This document shows, in pieces, positions 12,324-19,966 of a DNA stretch of 64,000 nucleotides. Numbering within the stretch: position 1 is the stretch's first letter; each line of letters begins with the position of its first letter. The stretch covers positions 248,001-312,000 of the forward strand of contig JACKJI010000001.1 in NCBI GenBank assembly GCA_020638035.1, given 5' to 3'. The notes beneath the pieces were generated by a model, which made no database searches, had not been told where the DNA came from, and saw only the letters and a list, made by a program, of their open reading frames with translations. The position numbers were made by a program, and so were the translations under genes. Origin of the DNA: Hyphomicrobiaceae bacterium (GTDB lineage: Bacteria > Pseudomonadota > Alphaproteobacteria > Rhizobiales > Hyphomicrobiaceae).

Positions 12324-12595
12324 GCACCCGCCTCGCGCAGAACTGCGTCCATGTCGTTGAACCGGACCAGCCGCTTGTCGAACTCAACGAGGCCCTCACT
12401 CTCCAGACCCCGTACGAGCCGCGAAACCGATTCCGGTCGCGCCCCGATCAGCGATGCCAGATCCAGCCGTTGAACCGGAAGCTCGACAACATGATTACCT
12501 GCCTGATCCCGATAGCCCAGACGCTCGTGAAATATGAGTAGCGTATGCAGAAATCTCGCTTTCAAACTCAGAGTCAAGCTCTTTGCATAGTCATC
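12314..12595 (-). pseudogene. C-terminal remnant of a Crp/Fnr regulator cut by an IS3 element
   Basis: On the minus strand the bases up to the IS end encode about 93 residues ending REAGAQL. They carry the dimer helix (LKARFLHTLLIFHERLGY) and the winged helix-turn-helix (RLDLASLIGARPESVSRLVR) of a Crp/Fnr protein. The sensor domain is missing because the reading frame is broken at 12595-12596 by the inverted repeat of the insertion sequence, and the missing half is not found on the far side. The frame continues into the IS without a real start. ESVSR in the recognition helix is like Fnr proteins that bind TTGAT sites, so the intact gene may once have belonged to the denitrification regulon. 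Confidence 0.82.
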
Positions 12596-12623
12596 TGACC
12601 TGCCCAATTTCTTCGGACCACGT

Positions 12624-13577
12624 TTAGCTTGAGAGATCAGCCCTCGTTGCTTTTGCTGTTTGCCTCTTGCGAGGCGGTTGCGCGACGGGGCGGAGCGCGG
12701 AGGCCCCACATACCGCAGCGATCCGGCCCGTCGCCGGCACGGGCGCTGCGTCTTGCTCCTTCAGTCTTGCCACGAACGCGGCCGGCGTCATGTAGCCTAT
12801 GCTCGAATGCGGCCGCACCTCGTTGAAGTGGCGCCGCCACGTCTCGATCACGACCTTTGCTTCGGCCCGCGAGCGGAACCATTCCAGCGACAGGCACTCG
12901 TCGCGGAACTTGCCGTTGAAGCTCTCGGTCGCGCCATTCTGCCAGGGCTTGCCCGGATCGATCAACGCGCACCCGATGCCCTGACCGACGATCCACTTCA
13001 GCAGCGCCCGCGACACGAACTCGGGCCCGTTGTCGGACCTCAGATACAGCGGCGCGCCGCGCTCCGAGACGAGCCGCGACAGCACCTCGATCACGCGGCC
13101 CGAGCGGATGCGGCCATCGACCTCGATCGCCAGACCCTCTTTCGTCCACTCGTCGGTGACGGTGAGGCACTTCAGCTGCTGACCGTTGGCGCACCAGTCG
13201 AACACGAAGTCGTAGCTCCACACCTGGTTCGCACCGGTCGGCGCGTTCGGGCGCGGACGGCCCGTCGCGATGCGCTTTCTCGGCCGCTTGCGCGGCACTT
13301 GAAGCTTCGCCAGTCGCCACAGGCGATGGCAGCGGCCGAAGCTCATCACATGCCCTTCCCGTTCGAGGAAGATCGCGATCCGACGATAGCCGTAGCGCGG
13401 ATACTGCGCGGCGAGCGCCGCCATCCGCGCCAGCACCGGCGCATCCGTCTCCGCCTTCGTCGATCGATACCGCAACGCCGACCGCCCCACTCCGATCAGC
13501 GTGCAAGCCCGCCGCTGCGACAGGCCATGCCCTGTCGCGTACGCCACCTGCGAACGGCGAGCCGGCACGCTCACCAT
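12624..13577 (-). CDS. IS3-family transposase catalytic subunit (OrfB)
   Basis: OrfB carries the DDE integrase domain. From ATG 13577 it has 317 residues, but it is normally made as an OrfAB fusion by a -1 shift at the A-run 13577-13583. The helix-turn-helix-like start (LSQRRACTLIGVGRSALRY) is followed by the rve core: first Asp in VWSYDFVFD, second in LRSDNGPEF, and Glu in ATESFNGKFRDECL, about 35 residues after the second Asp, as required. The C-terminal HFNEVRPHSSIGYMTP is typical of the family. The frame looks intact, so the enzyme may be active. Confidence 0.93.
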   Translation of the reverse strand: MVSVPARRSQVAYATGHGLSQRRACTLIGVGRSALRYRSTKAETDAPVLARMAALAAQYPRYGYRRIAIFLEREGHVMSFGRCHRLWRLAKLQVPRKRPRKRIATGRPRPNAPTGANQVWSYDFVFDWCANGQQLKCLTVTDEWTKEGLAIEVDGRIRSGRVIEVLSRLVSERGAPLYLRSDNGPEFVSRALLKWIVGQGIGCALIDPGKPWQNGATESFNGKFRDECLSLEWFRSRAEAKVVIETWRRHFNEVRPHSSIGYMTPAAFVARLKEQDAAPVPATGRIAAVCGASALRPVAQPPRKRQTAKATRADLSS

Positions 13578-13834
13578 TTTTTTGCGGCGATCTCCTTCAT
13601 CACCTCGATCTCGAGATCGCGCTCGGCGACGAGCTTCTTCAGCCGCGCATTCTCCGCTTCGAGCTGCTTCAGACGGCGCACGTCGTCTGACTGCAGCGCC
13701 CCGAAGCGCTTGCGCCACGTGTAGATCGTCTGCTCGCTGATGCCGTGCCTCTTCGCAACCTCGCCGACAGTCCCGCGATCCGCCTCGCGAAGGATCGCCA
13801 CCATCTGCTCGTCCCGGAACCTGCTCTTGCGCAT
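13571..13834 (-). CDS. IS3-family transposase OrfA
   Basis: The 87-residue OrfA begins MRKSRFRDEQMVAILREADR and has a helix-turn-helix (GEVAKRHGISEQTIYTWRKR) for inverted-repeat binding. A leucine-zipper-like coiled coil follows (RLKQLEAENARLKKLVAERD). Its end overlaps orfB by seven bases at the A-run, the site of programmed frameshifting. It is intact. Confidence 0.92.
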   Translation of the reverse strand: MRKSRFRDEQMVAILREADRGTVGEVAKRHGISEQTIYTWRKRFGALQSDDVRRLKQLEAENARLKKLVAERDLEIEVMKEIAAKKW

Positions 13835-13911
13835 GCCGTCCTCCGATTCGGAGGCCAGTCTCTCAAGTTATCGATGGTCCGAAAACCCTGGGGCAGGTCA
13901 GAGGTTTTGTC

Positions 13912-13947
13912 GGTGTATTACGGCGCTGAAGAAGCGCCTAATACACC
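13912..13947. repeat. Palindromic intergenic repeat next to the IS3 end
   Basis: GGTGTATTA-C-GGCGC pairs with GCGCC-TAATACACC across a seven-base loop (TGAAGAA). Apart from one bulged C the 14-base arms match perfectly. Short GC-rich palindromes ending near TACACCCTACG are common dispersed elements in proteobacterial genomes; only one copy is visible here. It separates the IS from the broken acyltransferase gene. Confidence 0.55.
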
Positions 13948-13952
13948 CTACG

Positions 13953-14366
13953 CACTACGACATCGCCGATCTGGAATGGCTGGTGGCGCCGGCGGTGGCG
14001 AGCGGGCAGTTTTCGATCGCCGAGGCGCAGTCGAAGGAGACGGGCTTCGCGGTTCCCGTCGCGTGCGTGATCTGGGCGAGCGTGTCCGATGAGGTGGACA
14101 AGCGCCTGATGACGGAAGCGCGGCAGCCGCTGCGATTGCGTGCTGACGAGTGGGCGAGCGGGGACGTGGCGTGGCTGGTCGAGGCGGTGGGCGATCCGGC
14201 GGCGGTGGGGCGTCTGCTGGAGGCGGTGTTGAAGGCGCGCTATGCCGAGACGGGCCTGAAGGCGCTGCGGCCGGGGCCGGATGGCAAGTGGGTCGTGCAG
14301 GTGCTGAAGCCGGGGATGCTGAGCGGGGGGAAGAAGGCAACGGACGAAAAGAAAAAAGTCACGTAA
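13953..14366 (+). pseudogene. Truncated RTX toxin-activating lysine acyltransferase (HlyC family)
   Basis: HlyC-type enzymes transfer fatty acyl groups from acyl carrier protein to lysines of RTX toxins in the cytoplasm. From 13953 the frame reads HYDIADLEWLVAPAVASGQF, then a WASVSDEV-like stretch, LRADEWASGDVAWLVEAVG and PDGKWVVQVLKPG, in the order of the family domain. The N-terminal part, including the catalytic His region that precedes HYD in relatives, is missing: upstream lies the palindromic repeat and then the IS. A lysine-rich tail ends the frame. No start codon or RTX toxin gene is visible. The family call rests on pattern similarity along about 120 residues. Confidence 0.65.
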
Positions 14367-14613
14367 TGGCTGCACATTCTAATTCAGTTGCTTCTGGTAA
14401 TGCGGGTTGAACTGTTTCATGCCCTCCAATTGGAAACGCGGACATTTGATACACGCGCCTGTTTCTGCTGGACTTCGCCGTGGTTTGGAGCGGTACTGTT
14501 TTCGTGACAAGCGGCCATGACGCGCCGCGGTTTCGCCCCGAGGATATCAATTCCGGGGCTTTGGGTGGTGCAAGGCGACACTATCGCGTCGCCAATCACT
14601 GGAGGACCACCCG

Positions 14614-14898
14614 ATGGCCAAGTCAATCAAATCACGCTCGAGTTCGTCACGCCGACCGGCAGCTACCGCGGCGCCCGAACCGGTGCAGGCACCACCCCAG
14701 CAACGCCCCGGCGGCAAGCTTGGACTGATCGTCGACCGACTTGCCGCAAGGCGCGGCGCGACCGCTGATGAACTCGTTGAAGCGACCGGCTGGCAGCGGC
14801 ACTCAGTGCTCGGCGCGCTGAGCAAGCTGAAGGCTCGCGGGATCGCTTTCCGCCTCGATACGCAATCGGGCCGCAAAGCCTATCGGCTGAATTCGTAA
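14614..14898 (+). CDS. DUF3489 domain protein
   Basis: A 94-residue protein starting at an ATG behind a strong GGAGG. The first 30 residues are Ser-, Pro- and Ala-rich. The rest is the DUF3489 winged-helix-like domain: GGKLGLIVDRLAARRGATAD, then TGWQRHSVLGALSKLKARG and SGRKAYRLNS. The domain has no established function but looks like a small DNA-binding module. It is almost always found next to DUF2924 and a large serine recombinase in alphaproteobacterial islands, as here, where 14 bases separate it from the DUF2924 gene. Confidence 0.85.
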   Translation: MAKSIKSRSSSSRRPAATAAPEPVQAPPQQRPGGKLGLIVDRLAARRGATADELVEATGWQRHSVLGALSKLKARGIAFRLDTQSGRKAYRLNS

Positions 14899-14912
14899 AG
14901 GAACCATGCTCG

Positions 14913-15374
14913 ATGGCTGTTTCAACCAACCCAACGCAGAGGGCGATTGCAGAAGAGGTCGCTGCACTCGCCTCAATCACGCATCAAGAGCTTCGCATCG
15001 CATGGCGCCACTATTACAAACAATACCCGCCAAAGTTCCTCAACCGTGACCTGATCGAACTCGGCGTCGCATGGAAGATCCAGGAGCGAGCCTTCGGCGG
15101 TCTCGATCCATCGACCAAACGCCGCCTTGACCAGCTTGCCGATGAACTCGAAGCGAAATCAGACATCAGCAGACCGAAGCGGTTTCAGCTCAGGCCCGGT
15201 GCTCGCCTGATCCGCGAGTGGCGGGGCCAAACGCACGAAGTACTCGTTGCAACGGACGGGTATATATGGAACGGCAAAACGTATCGCTCCCTGACCAAAA
15301 TCGCAAAGGAGATCACCGGCACGCAGTGGTCGGGTCCGCGCTTTTTCGCGATCGCGGCTGGTGGAGGCGCCTGA
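14913..15374 (+). CDS. DUF2924 domain protein
   Basis: A 153-residue protein with the DUF2924 layout: a helical N-terminal half (TRNA-like basic segment LRIAWRHYYKQYPPKFLNRD and ELGVAWKIQERAFGG) and a C-terminal beta-rich half (PGARLIREWRGQTHEVLV, then GKTYRSLTKIAKEITGTQWS). The second half resembles the RAMA/SSAP-like DNA-binding fold in which Y-x-S-L-x-x-I-A-x-x-I-T recurs. Function is unproven. Tight packing with the DUF3489 gene, the small ORF and the recombinase points to one transcription unit and a role in the element's recombination. Confidence 0.85.
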   Translation: MAVSTNPTQRAIAEEVAALASITHQELRIAWRHYYKQYPPKFLNRDLIELGVAWKIQERAFGGLDPSTKRRLDQLADELEAKSDISRPKRFQLRPGARLIREWRGQTHEVLVATDGYIWNGKTYRSLTKIAKEITGTQWSGPRFFAIAAGGGA

Positions 15375-15375
15375 C

Positions 15376-15576
15376 GTGGCGGATCGAACCGTTCCGGATT
15401 CGGTCGCAGCGCTTTTCGCTGCCATCACCGGCGCTCTTGAAGATGCCGCGGCGATGGCTGCTGCAGCACAGAGCATTCGAGATCGTTCTGAAGCAATCCG
15501 GGCAAAACATCAAATCGGGTACGCGCTTCGCCGGATCGAGCAGCAGCTTGCCAAGCTGGAGGCGCTTCTCGCATGA
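15376..15576 (+). CDS. Small alanine-rich helical protein between DUF2924 and recombinase genes
   Basis: A GTG at 15376, one base after the DUF2924 stop, opens a 66-residue frame (VADRTVPDSVAALFAAITGA at the start, ALRRIEQQLAKLEALLA at the end) whose stop overlaps the recombinase ATG as ATGA. The protein is strongly helical and probably forms a coiled coil at its C-terminus. The packing supports a real gene. I do not recognise a family; an accessory role for the recombinase is a guess. Confidence 0.55.
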   Translation: MADRTVPDSVAALFAAITGALEDAAAMAAAAQSIRDRSEAIRAKHQIGYALRRIEQQLAKLEALLA

Positions 15577-17276
15577 ATCCGAACCGCTGCGCCATCTATA
15601 CGCGCAAGTCGTCCGAGGAGGGACTCGAACAGGAATTCAACTCACTCAACGCACAGCGCGAGGCGTGCGAGGCCTTTATTGCCAGCCAGAAAGGCGCCGG
15701 CTGGATCGCACTGCCAACCATGTACGATGATGGTGGCGTCTCAGGTGGCACAATGGACAGGCCGGCCTTGCAGCACCTACTCACCGATATCGAGTCCGGC
15801 AAGGTTGACACGGTCGTCGTCTACAAGGTCGATCGCCTGACACGTTCTCTCAGCGACTTCGCCAAGATCGTCGATGCGTTCGACAACAGAGGCGTATCGT
15901 TCGTGTCCGTCACCCAGCAGTTCAACACAACGACGTCGATGGGACGGCTGACACTCAACATGCTGCTGTCGTTCGCCCAGTTCGAACGCGAGGTTACAAG
16001 CGAACGCATCCGCGACAAGATCGCCGCCTCAAAACAAAAGGGCATGTGGATGGGCGGACTGCCGCCGCTCGGCTACGATGTCGACGACCGAAGGCTAATC
16101 GTGAACGAAGCCGAGGCCAAGACCGTCCGACATATTTTCCGCCGCTACATCGAGATCAAATCTGTGCGCGCGCTTAAGGAAGAGCTCGATGCCGATGGCA
16201 TTGTCAGCAAGGCTCGCCTCGACCGATTCGGGAATGCGAAGGGCGGTGTTCGGATCGCGCGTGGTGCTCTCTATCTGATGCTGCAGAACCGCATCTATCG
16301 TGGCGAGGTCGTCCACAAGGACAAGGCCTATCCCGGTCTCCACTTGCCAATTGTCGACGAGCAGCTGTGGGACAAGGCGCAGGCGGCGCTGGCTGAGAAT
16401 CGCGTCGAACGCGTCAGCCGCACGAAGGCAATCAACCCCAACCCGCTTGCAAGCCTCGTCTTTGACGCAAGCGGAGAACGCATGTCGCCAACGCATGCCA
16501 ACAAGAAGGGTACGCGATACCGCTATTACGTCAGCCAGTCGCTGATCAAGAGAGGGCGACCAACGGCGTCAGAGGCTGCCTGCCGCGTTCCCGCCGCTGA
16601 CCTCGAAGCGATCGTCGACGACGAGATCGTCAAGCTGATGCGAGATGAGGCATTCATTCATGAAATCGCCGGTGACGTGTCTGTTGCGCAGCGCAAGACC
16701 CTTATCAATCAGGCGTCGGCCTTCGCGAGATGCTGGCCGGATCGGCCGCCGCCGCAAAGGCGTACCATTCTCAGCGCCCTGCTCGAGCGCGTGGTCGTTC
16801 ACCCGAACACAATCGTAATGGCGGTAAGGCTAGACGCCATCCCGCTCGTCACAGCGCCCACGCTCGACCTCCGCCGCCTGCCGCGCCCGATCGACGGGCC
16901 GACAAGAAAGGTACAGGTGCCGGCTCGCCTCAAGCGCACCGGCATGGAAACCAAACTGCTCATCCAAGGGAACACCGGCCCAGTCCAGCGCACGCCCGAT
17001 CGCAGCCTTATCCGGCTGATCGGGCAGGCCCGCCGCTACCGCAGGGTCCTGGACGCCGCTCATCACGACAAGACCATGTCCAAAATTGCCGCGGACGTAG
17101 GCGTCGGCGCCACCTACTTCACCCGCGTCGTGCGCCTGAGCTTCCTGGCGCCGGAGATCACCAAAATGATTCTGCAAGGCCGTCAGTCACCTCAGCTGAC
17201 CGCCAACAGGATCATGACGCTGGGATCACCACCCACGCTTTGGGACGCACAAAAGCATCTGCTCGACCTCACCTGA
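15573..17276 (+). CDS. Large serine recombinase
   Basis: Large serine recombinases integrate and excise mobile elements through a Ser-DNA intermediate. The 567-residue protein opens with CAIYTRKSSEEG, where Ser13 in Y-x-R-x-S is the nucleophile. The resolvase-domain block VYKVDRLTRSLSDFAKI and SFAQFEREVTSERIRDKI follow. The recombinase domain runs about 160-270 (LPPLGYDVDDRRLIVNEAEA, ALYLMLQNRIYRGEVVHKDKAYPG). The zinc-ribbon that follows in most relatives has few cysteines and looks degenerate. A C-terminal helix-turn-helix-like segment (KIAADVGVGATYFTRVVRLS) ends it. Its start overlaps the preceding small ORF by four bases. It lies 280 bases from tRNA-Ser, at the tRNA 3-prime side. Confidence 0.93.
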   Translation: MNPNRCAIYTRKSSEEGLEQEFNSLNAQREACEAFIASQKGAGWIALPTMYDDGGVSGGTMDRPALQHLLTDIESGKVDTVVVYKVDRLTRSLSDFAKIVDAFDNRGVSFVSVTQQFNTTTSMGRLTLNMLLSFAQFEREVTSERIRDKIAASKQKGMWMGGLPPLGYDVDDRRLIVNEAEAKTVRHIFRRYIEIKSVRALKEELDADGIVSKARLDRFGNAKGGVRIARGALYLMLQNRIYRGEVVHKDKAYPGLHLPIVDEQLWDKAQAALAENRVERVSRTKAINPNPLASLVFDASGERMSPTHANKKGTRYRYYVSQSLIKRGRPTASEAACRVPAADLEAIVDDEIVKLMRDEAFIHEIAGDVSVAQRKTLINQASAFARCWPDRPPPQRRTILSALLERVVVHPNTIVMAVRLDAIPLVTAPTLDLRRLPRPIDGPTRKVQVPARLKRTGMETKLLIQGNTGPVQRTPDRSLIRLIGQARRYRRVLDAAHHDKTMSKIAADVGVGATYFTRVVRLSFLAPEITKMILQGRQSPQLTANRIMTLGSPPTLWDAQKHLLDLT

Positions 17277-17556
17277 ACAGATCGCGGATGCGGCCGCCCA
17301 TGCAATGGGTCGGCGCATGCTCGACGGGCACCGCATCCAGCAAAATCGCTGCCGCTCGCACATACTCTTGGCGGACTTTCGTACCACCCAAAGTACCGTT
17401 AGAGACTCTTGCCGGCGCAGTGCGACCGAGCCCGTACCAAAGCGGTCTCCAAGTTCTTGATCGCATGGACCAAAGCCGCTAACCCGCGAACACTACGGAC
17501 GAAGTTCGAATCCGATGTCAAAACTCGTTTTATGTATTAATTTCAGATAGTTACGT

Positions 17557-17645
17557 GGCGGAGGGAGTGGGATTCGAACCCACGGTACGGTTTCCCGCAC
17601 ACACGCGTTCCAGGCGTGCGCCTTCAACCACTCGGCCACCCCTCC
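17557..17645 (-). tRNA. tRNA-Ser (GGA anticodon)
   Basis: The minus strand folds as an 89-base type II tRNA. Acceptor GGAGGGG pairs with TCCCTCC, then discriminator G and encoded CCA. The anticodon stem CACGC/GCGTG encloses CTGGAAC, giving anticodon GGA. A long variable arm (TGTGCGGGAAACCGTAC region) and T-loop GGTTCGAATCC are present. It reads UCC and UCU serine codons. Confidence 0.96.
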
Positions 17646-17923
17646 GGATCTATTCGGAACAGCGGCGCACTATAGCCAGAAGCCGGCCCCGCGCAACCGA
17701 TGAAATGAGCGCCCCTGCAAGGATTTGCTGCGGGGCCGCAGCCCTGCCGGCAAGGCGCGACATCGAGGCGGCGGAAGCCTATGCTCGGAGCATTCGACGG
17801 GTTGCTCCAGGTCAGTCAAACCCGGCAGGCGACGGCGCTTCTGCCGCATCGCTCGGCGGCATCAGACCGGCACATCGCACACATTGATCCATCCACACGT
17901 ACTGTTCCGGACCAACGCAAACC

Positions 17924-18298
17924 ATGACCGCTAGCCCAGCTCCCGGCGTCCGCCTGCGCATCGTTCTTGCTCCCGGGATCGGCATTGGTCCTGGCAAGGC
18001 GGAACTGCTGGCGGGAATCCACGAAACCGGATCGATTGCAGCCGCCGGCCGGCGCATCGGCATGAGTTACAAGCGGGCGTGGCTCCTGACCGCCGCACTC
18101 AACAGCCACTTCCCAAAGCCGTTGATCGAAGCGACCAAGGGGGGCCGAAGCGGCGGCGGAGCACGCCTGACTGCCCTCGGTGAGGAAGTGCTCGCGGCCT
18201 ACCGGGACGCACAACGGCTGACCGACGACGCCGTCTCACCGGTCCTCTCGAGAATGCGGTCTCTGCAGACGGGAAAATCGCCCCGCAAATCGCGCTAA
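17924..18298 (+). CDS. ModE-type winged-helix regulator without molybdate-binding domains
   Basis: The 124-residue protein matches the N-terminal LysR-like DNA-binding domain of ModE. It has RLRIVLAPGIGIGPGKAELL, then the helix-turn-helix region HETGSIAAAGRRIGMSYKRA, WLLTAALNSHFPKPLIEAT, and the wing GGRSGGGARLTALGEEVLAAYRD. ModE represses modABC when molybdate is plentiful. This copy stops after the first domain and lacks the TOBE/Mop molybdate-binding domains, so it may sense molybdate through another partner or not at all. It is followed by a perfect inverted repeat and modABC, the expected ModE target arrangement. Confidence 0.87.
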   Translation: MTASPAPGVRLRIVLAPGIGIGPGKAELLAGIHETGSIAAAGRRIGMSYKRAWLLTAALNSHFPKPLIEATKGGRSGGGARLTALGEEVLAAYRDAQRLTDDAVSPVLSRMRSLQTGKSPRKSR

Positions 18299-18373
18299 CA
18301 TCCCACCTCCTGACACAGGCAACGATCGCAACAATCCTGCGACCGCCGGGCGCAGGCCGTTCGGCTAGATTGT

Positions 18374-18405
18374 CGATCGATATGACATACGGTACATATC
18401 GATCG
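18374..18405. promoter_or_regulatory. Candidate ModE operator (Mo-box) before modA
   Basis: CGATCGATATG and CATATCGATCG are perfect 11-base inverted arms around a 10-base spacer. The site lies 26 bases before the modA ATG, where a repressor would block transcription. Known Mo-boxes are also long A/T-centred palindromes of the form CG-TATA-spacer-TATA-CG. Binding by the ModE-like protein encoded next door is inferred. Confidence 0.65.
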
Positions 18406-18431
18406 TGGCAACTCAGCAGACGGAGGTCACC

Positions 18432-19286
18432 ATGGGCCGGCGACGCGCAGCGCGATTTCGTTTGCGCCAGGGCATCGCTCTCCTGCCTGACATCCGCCTC
18501 TGGCGCGCCGCCATCCACTGGGCCATCGTCATCGCCATGCAGGCGGCTCACACGCTGCTCACGCCCGTCGTCGCCAGCGCCGACACGGTGCGCGCGGCCG
18601 TCGCCACCAATTTCGCCGAGCCGATCGCCGCTCTTGCCGAGATGTTCAAAGCCGAAACCGGGCACGATGTCCTCGTCTCGACCGGTGCGACTGGCGCGCT
18701 CTATGCCCAGATCGTGGCAGGCGCGCCGCTCGATATCCTGCTCGCCGCCGATGACAAGCGACCAAAATTGCTCGAGACCGGCGGTCAAGGCGTCGCGGGT
18801 ACGCGGTTCACCTACGCACGCGGCCGCCTTGCACTATGGAGTGCTGACCCGGCTCGCGTCGGCGGCAATGGCGAGGAGGCCCTGAAGCAGGATACGTTTC
18901 GGGCGCTGGCAATCGCCGATCCGGCAGTCGCACCCTATGGCGTCGCTGCGCGCGAGACGCTCAAATCTTTGGGGCTGTGGGACAAGCTCGAAGCGCGCGT
19001 TGTCTACGGCAAGAACATCGGCCAGACACATGCCCTGGTGGCGACGGGCAATGCTGAGCTTGGTTTCGTCGCGTTGTCGCACGTGCGCAGCGTAAAAGGC
19101 AAAATTGGCGGCAGCCACTGGATCGTTCCGGAGCAACTGCACGCTCCCATCCTGCAAGATGCCATCCTCGTCACGACGGCGGCGGACAACGCCGCGGCGC
19201 GTGCGTTCCTGGCCTTTCTCCGCGGCAGCGCGGCACGCGCCATGATCGAACGTTTCGGCTATGACAACGACGGAGCGGTGCCGTGA
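18432..19286 (+). CDS. modA: Molybdate-binding periplasmic protein
   Basis: ModA captures molybdate (or tungstate) in the periplasm for the ModBC importer. The ATG at 18432 follows GGAGGT and gives 284 residues. There is an arginine-rich N-terminus, then a hydrophobic segment ending near VASA, a long but plausible signal. The mature part starts DTVRAAVATNFAEPIAAL and keeps the ligand-site elements STGATGALYAQIVAGAPLDI, DPAVAPYGVAARETL and FVALSHVRS. Its stop overlaps modB by four bases (GTGA), indicating coupling. The unusually long signal region (about 50 residues before the mature domain) leaves some doubt about the exact start. Confidence 0.95.
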   Translation: MGRRRAARFRLRQGIALLPDIRLWRAAIHWAIVIAMQAAHTLLTPVVASADTVRAAVATNFAEPIAALAEMFKAETGHDVLVSTGATGALYAQIVAGAPLDILLAADDKRPKLLETGGQGVAGTRFTYARGRLALWSADPARVGGNGEEALKQDTFRALAIADPAVAPYGVAARETLKSLGLWDKLEARVVYGKNIGQTHALVATGNAELGFVALSHVRSVKGKIGGSHWIVPEQLHAPILQDAILVTTAADNAAARAFLAFLRGSAARAMIERFGYDNDGAVP

Positions 19287-19966
19287 GCGGTGGCGGCCTC
19301 GATCTGGCACCCGTCGGCCTGTCCGCGCTGTTGGCGGCAGTGACGACGTTCATGCTTCTCATCATCGCCACCCCTCTCTCCTGGTGGCTCGCCCACACGC
19401 GAGCGCGCGCCAAAGTCCTCGTCGAAGCGGTGACGGCGCTGCCGCTGGTGCTCCCGCCAACTGTCCTCGGCTTCTATCTCCTTGTTGTGCTCAGTCCGAC
19501 AGCGCCCCTCGGGGCGGCATTCGTCAGCCTGACGGGGACGACGCTGACATTTTCCTTCACCGGCCTCGTCGTCGCCTCGGTCATCTACTCGCTGCCCTTC
19601 GCTGTGCAGCCACTGCAGGCTTCGTTCGAGGCGATCGGCCGCGGACCGCTCGAGGCCGCAGCAACGCTCGGCGCCTCGCCGCTCGATGCCTTCATGACAG
19701 TGGCGACGCCGCTGGCGCTGCGCGGCTACATCACCGCCGCGGTGCTCACCTTCGCTCACACATTGGGCGAGTTCGGCGTCGTGCTGATGGTCGGCGGCTC
19801 GATACCCGGGCGCACGAAGGTGCTGTCGATCGCGATTTACGAGCATGTCGAGACCATCGATTATGCGAGCGCACACGTGTTGTCAGCGATGATGCTCGCC
19901 TTCTCGTTCCTGGTGCTGCTGCTCGTGTTCGTCATCAATCGCCGCTACCCCATCCGGATGAGCTGA
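19283..19966 (+). CDS. modB: Molybdate ABC transporter permease
   Basis: ModB forms the membrane channel of the molybdate importer. The 227-residue protein starts at GTG, overlapping modA, and has five or six membrane helices. The ABC permease coupling loop appears as EAAATLGASPLDAFMTVATP (EAA motif) followed by HTLGEFGVVLMVGGSIPG, typical of ModB. It ends LLVFVINRRYPIRMS, and its stop shares one base with the modC start. Confidence 0.96.
   Translation: MSGGGLDLAPVGLSALLAAVTTFMLLIIATPLSWWLAHTRARAKVLVEAVTALPLVLPPTVLGFYLLVVLSPTAPLGAAFVSLTGTTLTFSFTGLVVASVIYSLPFAVQPLQASFEAIGRGPLEAAATLGASPLDAFMTVATPLALRGYITAAVLTFAHTLGEFGVVLMVGGSIPGRTKVLSIAIYEHVETIDYASAHVLSAMMLAFSFLVLLLVFVINRRYPIRMS

Larger units (their letters stand above)
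12596..13900 (-). mobile_element. IS3-family insertion sequence, 1305 bases, no target duplication
   Basis: The ends are imperfect inverted repeats: TGACCTGCCC followed by AATTTCTTCGGACCA on the left, and on the minus strand of the right end TGACCTGCCC followed by CAGGGTTTTCGGACCA. Inside are overlapping orfA and orfB on the minus strand with a run of seven A between them, the usual IS3 frameshift design. Flanking bases are CATC on the left and GAGG on the right, so no target duplication is present. The element also separates two different broken genes. Both facts suggest deletion or recombination between copies rather than simple insertion. Confidence 0.9.

Noticed and set aside
17504..17513. 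GTTCGAATCC near tRNA-Ser as a possible attachment-site duplication
   Set aside because: It is only ten bases long, lies in inverted orientation to the tRNA T-arm, and is close to a common tRNA motif.
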